From Rhynchopus euleeides (lineage: Eukaryota; Euglenozoa; Diplonemea; Diplonemida; Diplonemidae), in assembly GCA_963210315.1 (NCBI GenBank), contig OY723310.1:930001-994000 (forward strand): 64,000 nt of DNA, in the 5' to 3' direction. Of this stretch, positions 17,506 to 25,988 are shown piece after piece. The position numbers and the translations under genes are program-made. Position 1 is the stretch's first letter; the number at the start of each line of letters is the position of its first letter. The notes below the pieces were generated by a model. It worked only from the letters and a program-made list of their open reading frames with translations, ran no database searches and was not told the origin of the DNA.

Positions 17506-19194
17506 TCCGCCTGCCCCACCGCGAGTGAAGAAGCGCCGCACCGCAAGTGAAACCTGGTCCCGGGTTTCGGGAGAAGAAATGCAAGAGGGGGGGATACGGG
17601 AAGGGAGATCTGCCGGATTGGCAGAGGTGTGGACGTATCCAACGGAAAAAGACAAAACCTGGAGGGCTGTGAGGTATTCTACCGCCTCCAGGACGGACTT
17701 GTTAATAAGATGGCAGGCGGCACACAGCCGCTTGCGCACAACAGCTGCCACGGTCGTATTGTCGACCCAGATCTCTACAGCCCCCCCGCACACAGACCGG
17801 GGAAGGGCTCGCACTGTTTTGTTGAGGGCCATCGCCTCGAGAATGTTAATGTGCAGCTGGGACTCGGCTGCGGTCCACGAGTCACCAATGACCTGCATTT
17901 CTTGTGTAAAGGAATCTATTAAGACGCCACCCCAGCCCTTGAGGGAGGCGTCAACAAAGCAAGTAAAAGACGGGGGTGTGGACTGAATAACTCTTCTGTG
18001 GGGGGGAACACGCGCAACCCCCACACACACACACCACTGCCGCAACTCCCGGCAGACCGATGGGGGGATCCGCACAGGGTCAGGCGGCCGAAGGACCGCC
18101 CGGTTCAAAAAATTAGTCACCCGGCGGAGGAACTTGATCCCAAACCAGAACCTCCCCGGGGACACTCCCGAAATGGCGCTGGCGTGGAGCAACCTTCCAC
18201 CCAGCGACTCCAGCTCACCAGCCGTCACCCTCTGCCAGTCCACGCTGTCCAGCTTCGCCATCAGCCTGTCCGACGGAGACACGGTCTGGGCAGCATGGTC
18301 GAATGCCACCCCGAGAAACTCGTAGACCGTCGCCGTGTCCACCGAGTCAGACGGCTTCCATGTCGCAGCGCACGCCGCAGCCACCTTGTCCATCTGCCGC
18401 GTCGCCATTTCGACACTGGTGCGGGGGCCGGTCAGACGCACGTTGTCGATCCAGACGTCGACCCCCACCTCAGGCGCAGTGCAGAACTCCTGGCGGACGT
18501 AGTCCCGGTGCCCACCCACAACAGCAGCCAAAGTGTGCATCAGCTCGGGCGCACAACAGTGGCCCATGGGCAACCTCAGCAGCTCATACCAGTCCCCCGA
18601 CTCGTCAGCGAAGCGGAAGAACCTCCGTGCAGGCGCAGGGATGGGGATCTGATAAAACCCGCACTTGAAATCCCGCGCCGACCCACACTCCGCAAACACC
18701 GCGTCGAGGTACCCCGAGATGTGCCCCAGGGGGACGTGTGCCGTGTAGGACTCCTCCAGATCGTCGTTTGCCTGCTTGGTCCAGAGGATGAACCTCTGCC
18801 GCAACCCCGACGGCTTCTCCTCCATCACAGTGAAGGGCACGCACAGGGAGGGGCCCGGGCCCGACGCAGGCCCAGCCACTCCGTTCTCCACCAGCAGCTC
18901 CGCATGCTTCTGTTGTAGATGCGAGGGGCGGGAGCGCCCCTCAGAGGGAGAAGGAGTAAAAGTGCCCGGCGGGGGCGCATCAGGGAACGTCAGCCGCCAC
19001 ACCTCGTCGAACCTGCGCCTCACAGTGGCGGTCATCCTCGCCCGCAGCGCCTCGACGTCCATCTCCGCCACAGAAGACACATGCAGGGGCGCACGGCGCT
19101 CCTCCTCCGTCGCCGGCAGCCTCGACTGGTGCGCACGCCGCGTCATCGAGTGCAGCCCCCGCTGCTTGCGGCAAAAGGACTCAGGGTCGGCCAT
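17485..19194 (-). CDS. reverse transcriptase / RNase H of the YR retroelement
   Basis: 569 residues from the ATG at 19194. RT catalytic D175 lies in ARDFKCGFYQIPI and MGHCCAPE is motif-B-like. The usual YxDD box reads WIDN (248-251), with Asn for the second Asp. RNase H residues D415 (CFVDAS), E453 (ILEA), D478 (WVDNTT) and D529 (SANPADLPSR) are all present. The start codon overlaps the stop of the recombinase gene by one base (TGATG), suggesting coupled reinitiation. An open frame continues upstream to 20727, but it is the antiphase shadow of the two other ORFs. Role: copies the element RNA into DNA before the recombinase integrates a circle. Confidence 0.93.
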   Translation of the reverse strand: MADPESFCRKQRGLHSMTRRAHQSRLPATEEERRAPLHVSSVAEMDVEALRARMTATVRRRFDEVWRLTFPDAPPPGTFTPSPSEGRSRPSHLQQKHAELLVENGVAGPASGPGPSLCVPFTVMEEKPSGLRQRFILWTKQANDDLEESYTAHVPLGHISGYLDAVFAECGSARDFKCGFYQIPIPAPARRFFRFADESGDWYELLRLPMGHCCAPELMHTLAAVVGGHRDYVRQEFCTAPEVGVDVWIDNVRLTGPRTSVEMATRQMDKVAAACAATWKPSDSVDTATVYEFLGVAFDHAAQTVSPSDRLMAKLDSVDWQRVTAGELESLGGRLLHASAISGVSPGRFWFGIKFLRRVTNFLNRAVLRPPDPVRIPPSVCRELRQWCVCVGVARVPPHRRVIQSTPPSFTCFVDASLKGWGGVLIDSFTQEMQVIGDSWTAAESQLHINILEAMALNKTVRALPRSVCGGAVEIWVDNTTVAAVVRKRLCAACHLINKSVLEAVEYLTALQVLSFSVGYVHTSANPADLPSRIPPSCISSPETRDQVSLAVRRFFTRGGAGGDLASTA

Positions 19195-20180
19195 CACAGA
19201 TGCCGTGTCACCTCCTGCGTCCGCAGCGCCCTCGCCATCTCCGTGGGGCACCCCCCGTAGCGGATGGTGGTGCTGGAGAGGCCGCTCTCGCCGTGGTGCT
19301 TCGCGAGGCGGCCCACCAGCATCTCCGACAGATCCGCTCCCGACCCGATGAGCCCGAAGAGGAAGGTGAGTGCCCCGCGCTTCACGCTGTGGCCCGAGTA
19401 GTCCTCCATCTCCGGTGTTGCCCGCCACATCGCCGTCACATCTGCCGTCGAAACCGCCGTCAGCCGCTCGAAGGGGCGCAGGCGCGTCACCAGCTCCGCG
19501 ATGAGGGGGGTCAGGTCCCCGCATATCACCGTCCACTTGGAGGGGGTGAACGGGTTGGCCCGGCGGCCCTTCGGGGAGGTGTGCCAGTCTATTATCACCT
19601 CCCCGGGCTGCACTGCGATGTACTGCTCCGAGGAGAGGGAGCACACCTCCCCCCACCGGCTGGCGGTCTTCCACGCCGTCAGCGCCGCCAGCTGGAGGTG
19701 CGGCTGCTGCTGCAACGCCCACGCCACGAGCACCCCCTTCGGCATCGGCGTCGCCTGCCGCTGCGGAATGGCCCCGCCGGCCGCCCGCAGCGCGCTTGCC
19801 AGGCTGAGGAGGGGCTGCTGGCCGAAGCCGAGGTGCCGCATTGTCCCGGAGAGCGCCTTTGCGTAGGCCAGCATCCCCTGAGGCGACACCCCTGTCGCCA
19901 GCACGAACAGCATGGCGGTGTCGGCGTCGACTTCTAGGCCGTGCTCGTTGGCCCATCGCACCAGCCTTGCCCACAGGAGCTGCCTCTGCGACGAAGTGCT
20001 TCTTGCCCACATCCCCGCCACCACGGCCTGCAGGCGCTCCACGGCCTCCCCGGGGGCGACCTCCACCTCTCCCGTGCGACGCGCCGCCACGCCCCCGACC
20101 CGAGCGGCCACGTGCCGCATCATCGCCCTCCCGAAGAGCGATGGTCTCCCGCTGGCGGCGCCGGATGCGCCTGAGGGCAT
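19194..20180 (-). CDS. tyrosine recombinase of the YR retroelement
   Basis: 328 residues. The catalytic set is visible: R175 in TASRWGEV, H264 and R268 in HSVKRG, a second histidine at H295 or H296, and Y308 in TTIRYGG. The N-terminal 150 residues form the usual helical core-binding part (SSQRQLLWARLVRWANEH). The gene lies between the Gag-like ORF and RT/RNase H, as in VIPER, whereas DIRS and Ngaro place it last. It would join a circular DNA copy to the target using the short shared core GA. Confidence 0.93.
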   Translation of the reverse strand: MPSGASGAASGRPSLFGRAMMRHVAARVGGVAARRTGEVEVAPGEAVERLQAVVAGMWARSTSSQRQLLWARLVRWANEHGLEVDADTAMLFVLATGVSPQGMLAYAKALSGTMRHLGFGQQPLLSLASALRAAGGAIPQRQATPMPKGVLVAWALQQQPHLQLAALTAWKTASRWGEVCSLSSEQYIAVQPGEVIIDWHTSPKGRRANPFTPSKWTVICGDLTPLIAELVTRLRPFERLTAVSTADVTAMWRATPEMEDYSGHSVKRGALTFLFGLIGSGADLSEMLVGRLAKHHGESGLSSTTIRYGGCPTEMARALRTQEVTRHL

Positions 20181-20393
20181 TGCGGGCCCTGGCTGAGCGG
20201 GGTGGGGTCGAAGGGAAGTGGCGGGTGGAGGAGAAGTTGCTGAGGTGTTGTTGTTGTTGATGTTGTTGGTTGTTTTGTTGGTGACGTTGTTGATGATGTT
20301 GTGGGCGGGTGCAGGGGGGTGTGTTGGGCGGCGAGGGGCGGGGTGATGTAGAAGCGTGAGGGGGGGGTGGGTCTGAAGCCGGAAGGTGGGCAG

Positions 20394-21581
20394 TCACGCG
20401 CGCCCGCCCCCGGCCCTGCCGTTTCCCGGCGCCCTCGCCGGTGCCTTCGCCGCGATGCGCTGCTGGGGGGCCCGAGCAGCGGCGCGGGGGCGCGTGTGTT
20501 GTTGTTGTGTGTGGGGGGCGGCGGCCCCCGGCCCCACAGCCGCAGCCGCCCGCATCACCGGGTGGGAAGTGGGGTCCTCCTTCGCAAGGTGCCGCTCGAT
20601 GGCGGCGCGCGGCACCCTGTCGCGCACGAACGCGACCTGCAGCAGCACCTGTCGCAGCAGGTGATTCCCCAGCTCCCGCTGGGGAGTGCGCCCCCAGCCA
20701 GACACGTACGCCGTGGCAAGAATCCACAGGCGCAACGCTGCGAACGCCTCATCCAGGATGCGGCCTCCAGGGAGGTGCGACGACCCCGACACCCAGCGGG
20801 TCTCCAGCTGTAGCACCAGATACGGTGCGTCGGACTCGATCAGCGAATCCCACTCCAGGACGTCGGCTGCGTCCGCGGGGTGTCGCTCCGACCCGGGGTA
20901 CGGCATCCCGGCAGACATGGCCATGGGGGACGGCGGTGCTGGCGGAGACGGTGGCGGGTGAGCCCACTGCTGCTGCTGACGTTGCACATGGTCCTGGTGC
21001 TGCCGCAGGCGAGCATCCAGCTCCAGCCGGAAGGACCTCGTCTGCTCCTCCGCACGCTCGCGGAACTCCTGCGCCTGCTGCTCCAGCGAGCGTTGCATCG
21101 CTTCCTGCGACGCCGTCACCGCGCGGGTGGCGCACTCCGTCTGGTGGACAGACATCTCCACCAGACGGGAGTACTGCCACCCGTCCGCCGGCATCCTGTA
21201 CAGGACGTCGGGCCCGCGGTGCTGCTCCGTGTCGGATACGTAATTGTACGCCTCGGACAAGCGCACTTCGTACCCCGCAGCGTTCCCCTCCTCGTCATGC
21301 GCCTGCGACAGGCGACCAGCGAACCGCCGAAACGGCTGGCTCCCGTCGACGGGTGCACAAGAGTACACCACGCAGGCGTCAACGAGAGCCGCCGCCTGGT
21401 CCCCGAGCATGCGGGCGGTCATGATCTCAGGGGCGGGAAGCCCCTGTCCTGCCGTCGCAGCCGGCGACGTCGCCCGCACCCTCGCCGTACCGACCGCTGA
21501 TGGGGTGTACCCGTCGAGGTTGATGCAGTCCGGCGAGGGAGGTGGGAGAGACATGGTGTCGGGGTGGTGAGAGTGTAACAA
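20394..21581 (-). CDS. Gag-like protein of the YR retroelement
   Basis: Up to 395 residues; a more likely start is the Met at 21554 (MSLPPPSPDCINL), since 21581 is inside repeat A. It has a Gln/Arg-rich coiled coil in the middle (EAMQRSLEQQAQEFRERAEE), a Pro-rich linker, then a conserved-looking block (DVLEWDSLIESDAPYLVLQL) and a basic Ala/Arg/Pro tail suited to nucleic-acid binding. I see no zinc knuckle. The Gag assignment rests on position, size and composition, not on a recognised domain. Confidence 0.7.
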   Translation of the reverse strand: MLHSHHPDTMSLPPPSPDCINLDGYTPSAVGTARVRATSPAATAGQGLPAPEIMTARMLGDQAAALVDACVVYSCAPVDGSQPFRRFAGRLSQAHDEEGNAAGYEVRLSEAYNYVSDTEQHRGPDVLYRMPADGWQYSRLVEMSVHQTECATRAVTASQEAMQRSLEQQAQEFRERAEEQTRSFRLELDARLRQHQDHVQRQQQQWAHPPPSPPAPPSPMAMSAGMPYPGSERHPADAADVLEWDSLIESDAPYLVLQLETRWVSGSSHLPGGRILDEAFAALRLWILATAYVSGWGRTPQRELGNHLLRQVLLQVAFVRDRVPRAAIERHLAKEDPTSHPVMRAAAAVGPGAAAPHTQQQHTRPRAAARAPQQRIAAKAPARAPGNGRAGGGRA

Positions 21582-21825
21582 TAAAAGAAAGCGGACAAGA
21601 CGAAGAGTGTTGGCCGCGGGGAGATTACCCTGATGAAGGGGGTGTTGTGTGGTGTGGTGTTAAAGTTATATACAAAGTGTCCCGGGAAGGTGCATGGGCA
21701 CAACATGGGGGGAGAGAGAGGGGAAAGGCAACAGGATTGGGGTTGTGGGGTGTCAGGGGTGATGAGGGGGATGGGGGTGTCTGCTGCCAATGGCCTTGGG
21801 TCATATTCCCTCAGTAAACTGTGAG
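21578..21825. repeat. split repeat A, terminal copy
   Basis: Matches 17028-17275. It marks the 5' end of the element on the minus strand and probably holds its promoter. Confidence 0.95.
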
Positions 21826-24800
21826 AGCTGTCACAGCAGAGCGTGCAGCTGGATTGTGCTCCTTGCGATCCTGCTGCTCCGACGACACTGTCAGGTGCCG
21901 TCGAGATTTTCATCCGCCGTGTTCTGTCTGGGGATGTGAGCGGGTGCATGCGCACCCATGATCAACTTCGGGAGGCGATTTGCGGAGTTGCAGGGGTGCC
22001 CTTGGAGGCTGGGCTGAGGATGATCTCCCGAGGAGGGGTGAATTCTGCTGCCAAGGAGAAGCTGTGCGGGAACCACAGCTTGCTTGGTCAGGGTGCTGTT
22101 GTTGTGCCGTCCCACCGCTCAGAGTCGACAGGGCGTGTTGCCCGATTCTGCTTCGGTGAGTGTGTGTCTGAGGGTAAGTGCAGCACAGCCATGGAAGTGG
22201 ACGATGTCTCTGCGTCGAGCACACCCGGGCCTGTCACGCCGTCTGGTGCATCGCGCCCTGCCTCCACTCCCTCCACCCGTGCGACCCCCGCCACTGCTGC
22301 GTCGTCGAAGGATCGTCGTGGCCGACCGGCCTATGAAGCGGCTCAGTGGCGGAGGGTCACGAAGCGGCTGGACCAGGCCAAGCGGTGGGCGATGGCGAAG
22401 GTGTACGTCCTTGAGCGGAGGAACCGCATCCTCACCGAGGAGGTTTTGAGTCTGCGGGAACGCGTCTCCCCCGAGACCTACTACGCGACCGGCCTGCACC
22501 ACCGGGGTACCACGCACGCATACCCGCTGAAGATCCGGCGGCTCGTGCACCGCCTGCGTTGGGAGGGCCTGGGTCTGAAAGCGGTGCACCGGCTCATCGG
22601 GGACGTCTTCGCTATCCTGTTTGGGCTGCCCCGCGAGAAGCTGCCCATTCCCTCGGCTCGGACGATTGGGCGCCTCGACTGGGTGGCCGGCCGGGTGTCT
22701 GTCGAGGCCTTCTTTGAGTACCTGAAGGATAAGGCGAGGGACTCGCAGCTGGGGGACAAGCCCACCGTGGCCATTGGGTGCGACACCTCCGCCAGGATTG
22801 GGGGTCGCATGCACGACACGCATGTGGCTTACGGGTACGTGGGCGGGAAAGAGGTGAGCGCCACCGTCACGACGCGGATAGTTCCGTCTACGCGAGCAAA
22901 GCTGCTCTCGGAGAATCTGACGGAGACGATCCGGAAGATCGAGGAACAGGATGTGGGTGTGGAGCAGATGGTGATGGTGGACCACTGTGCGACCGCCAAC
23001 AAGATGGCGAAGGACGCCAACCGGGGTGTGTTGCAATGCTGCACGCACAAGCTTGGAAGGTCCTTGCAGGCTGCGCAGTCGGTTGCCTGTGCGTGGGCGT
23101 CGCACTCTACGACAGGCGAGGGCAAATCGAGTGCGACTGACCTGTTGCTGGGGATCGTGGCCACTCTCGATGTGGAGAACGGGATTGATTCCTCCGGAAC
23201 GACCGCGCTGAACAATGTGTTGGCCGTGCACGGGACGATCCCAAAGGGCTTCGCTTTCAAGCGGGTCACCGGGTCAAAGTTCTCGGTGCACGTGGAGAAC
23301 GCTTCGCGCTTCCTGCAGTGGTCGAAGGTGCTGCAGGACATGCGTGAGAGCTTCTCGACGTCATTGTCGCGGATGCTGCAGAGGACTCAAGAGCTCGATA
23401 TCCAGCTCTACCTCCTCACCTCTTACCTACTCTGGCAGGTCTACGTGACGGCGCAGTCAGCGGTGAAGCGGGGGAGCCCGACGTATGACAAGGGCTGGGA
23501 GATCCTGCAGCGGCTTGACGACCAGCTTGGCAGCATGCTGGATGAGAAGACGGCGGAGAAAGAGGTGTTCGACATCCTCACGGACACGGTGATCGGGAAG
23601 ACGGCCGACGACGTCCCGAACGACGTTCTGCTGGGGGAAGCTGCTGCTCGCGTCGCCGCGAAGGCAATTTTTTTGGAGCACACGGCTGACGCCATGGTTG
23701 CGTGGCACGCCGCCGGGAGCACCCTGCGTACGAAGCTGAAGGAGTTCATGCAGAAGGATGCGGCTGCTGTGGAGGAGCTGGGGATAGAAGGCCTGCGGAG
23801 GTATCCGGCTACTTCTGACCGGGTGGAGAACCAGCACGGCAACTCCTCTTTCCTCTACAAGAGGCTTGCCATGGTCCACCCCGAGCGCCTGGCGTCCCTC
23901 GCAATGGCCAAGGCAAACAACTGGGTTGTGTGCCAGGCGCCGATGGAGGAGTACGCGGTGTACATGGAGAGGGCAGTGCTGGCTGTGAGGCAGGAGACCC
24001 GCCGCAGCATGAGGGAGATCGCGGAGGAAGAGCTGCGGGAGAAGTATGGCACAAAGATGCTGCGGGGGCTGCTGAAGTGTGACCTGCTCCGCCTCGCGCT
24101 GTTGCTGGGCATTCCGGAAGCCGATCGGAATGTGAAGGCCGATGATCTGCGAGTCGTGGTTGGTGACCGCGTGCTGAAGCTCGCAGAGCCCTGCCGTGGC
24201 AGGAACAACCGGGGGGACGCGGCTGACGCCACCTCCAACCTCAGGGAAAAGCTGTGGACGTCTGTGAAGGGCATCCTGGCTGCCCTGAACGACGCGGGGG
24301 TGAAGCATGTGCAGGCGTTTGTGAGCTCCCCTGCATTCCCCATTCTGCTGAAGCTTCCTGGGGCGCTCCCAGAGAAGCAGGAGGATGATGCTGATGATGT
24401 GACTGCGGATGGCGATGATGGCGACGGTCGCGAGGATGATGACGACGACAATGGCGAGGAGGAGGACGTTGGTGACGACGACGACGATCCTGATGATAGC
24501 GATGATGATGATGATGATGATGGCGATCGCATGGATGCTGCTGGTGATGACAAGTTGTGTCCGGCGCAGAAGCTGCTAGGGTGGGATAAGCTGTCCTCGT
24601 TGGAGTGCCCACGGGTGGGCCCCGACGCCACCTGTGACGACGAGTCTGACTCCTCCGACGAGGATGCCCCATTTCCTGCTGACCACCAGGTGCCGAAGCG
24701 TGTCTCCGCCCTCCTTTGGACAGATGAGGTGGTGAAAAGGCTGAGTTGTGCTGCCGGGAGTGCAAGTTTAGGTGACCTCTCTCGTGAAGACGCCAACGTC

Positions 24801-25925
24801 CTCATCCAGAAGACCTTGGGCAGGATGAAGGTGGAGACCCTGCGGGGTATCCGGAACGCCGTTGCGACCTCAAAGAGTTTGGGGAAGCGCGAAGTGATGA
24901 GGGATATCCTGCTGCTCGCAGGTGCGCACAAGTCCTCCGACCTCGAGGGGAATTTTCCGTCCCGTGACAAGGTGCTGCGAGTGGCCCTCAGCAAGGCGAG
25001 CCTCCCGCGGGGCCAGGCGACCTCCGGCTCCCCGAAGGGTTTCCCTCAGGCAATCCCCATCCCCGCGGCAGTGAAGGAAGAGCACCGTGCCTCTCTGTGG
25101 AGGCTCTTCTGCATGTCCCGCGACGATGCGGAGGACCGCGAGAGGATCGGTGCTGAAGTGCTGGGGACGGGGCCATTGCAGCCTCGATCTGCAACCGCCG
25201 CCGAGACGGGTGCCCCGGTGGTGCAGACAGAAACTGCGACTACTCCAACTCCAGCTCCAACTGCAACTCAAGCTCCAACTGCAACTGCAACTCCGACTCC
25301 GACTCCTCCCACTCCAGCCCCTCCAGTGCTGTTTTCTGCCGAGGACCACGTCGCGGGGCTGGGCTTTCCGAAGTTCTCCTTCTCCGATGCGGGTGCGAAT
25401 TGGCAGAGTGGGTGCCCTTCGTCGGCCTACATCGTGTTGCAGAAGCTTCTCACGGAACTGGGTGTCGAGAACCCCCTCCAAGCGGTCACGTGGCAGGATG
25501 CTCAGCATGAGCAGGCGAGGGTCGAGAAGGGTGGCGGTTGGGCTGTGTGCTCCAACGGGAGATTTAGCCCCGAGGTGGTGGGCACTCTACTCGAGAGAGC
25601 GACGGGTGGCAAGTGGTATCTTGCGGAACCGGGGGACGCTTTTGTGAGGTCGCGATTTGCTGTTGTGCAAGCATTTGCGTCTCGTGAGTTGGTGCATGAT
25701 CGCGACTGTTGGTGGCTTCTCGCGACGAAGCAGCCACCTTCTGCAGGCATTGTCCGATGTCTGGTCGGGAACCACCCGAAATACGAGGTGTGGGGACCAC
25801 ATGGGCCAACCAAACCCTTTAAAAAATGGTCCCGCCCTCTGTGCCAGACCAACACACCACCAAAGGAAAAGAGGAAGAGGCGACGTAAGGCAATGCCTCC
25901 GTGCGGCCAGGAGAACACGAAATAG
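21825..25925 (+). pseudogene. transposase-like gene, main part
   Basis: 1,366 residues with no ATG near the left junction, which supports its being the continuation of 15879-16778. An HTH-like segment (RRLVHRLRWEGLGLKAVHRL) is followed by an RNase-H-like core. Candidate acidic residues are Asp at 22782-22784 (IGCDTSARIG), Asp at 22980-22982 (MVDHCATANKM) and Glu at 23826-23828 (DRVENQHGNSS). A CCTH motif resembling the hAT C/H box follows the second Asp. Later come a long Asp-rich acidic tract (24380-24540), a Thr/Pro repeat (25230-25330), and a C-terminus ending in a lysine/arginine cluster. Transposase is inferred from the D-D-E layout; the family is not one I can name. The last 33 codons are shared with an element at 53.6 kb. 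Confidence 0.65.
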
Positions 25926-25988
25926 CGACCCCCTCTACGGGGAATGCTACGAGCACGGCCAAAAATCGTTCAAAATCGTTCAAAATTG
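25833..25988 (+). repeat. shared 3'-terminal module (also at 53597-53763, reversed)
   Basis: From GGTCCCGCCCTCTGTG to ATCGTTCAAAA. It covers the last codons of the transposase-like ORF, its TAG stop and about 60 bp beyond. The reversed copy at 53597-53763 differs by one substitution and one indel, while the flanks of the two are unrelated. It probably marks the 3' end of a mobile family. Confidence 0.88.

Larger units (their letters stand above)
16779..21826 (-). mobile_element. VIPER/PAT-like tyrosine-recombinase retroelement, complete
   Basis: Split direct repeats in the arrangement A - ORFs - B - A - B when read on the minus strand. A is 248 bp (21578-21825 and 17028-17275); B is 231 bp (17275-17505 and 16779-17009). 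The A copies look identical and the B copies differ at one base, so the insertion is young. Three minus-strand ORFs read Gag-like, tyrosine recombinase, then RT/RNase H. Known families: PAT and Ngaro have such split repeats, and VIPER has the order Gag-YR-RT. There is no classical target duplication, only the dinucleotide GA shared by both ends and the target, as expected for conservative recombination. Confidence 0.93.

Noticed and set aside
19195..20727. Upstream half of a 1,080-codon minus-strand frame in the YR element
   Set aside because: It overlaps the Gag-like and recombinase genes in another phase and is Arg/Gly/Pro-rich shadow. The RT starts at 19194.
25340..25820. Josephin-like cysteine peptidase at the C-terminus of the transposase-like protein
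   Set aside because: Topology is reminiscent (WQSGC, GRFSPEVVGTLLE, CWWLL), but the expected HW is CW and no Asn follows in place. Too weak to claim.
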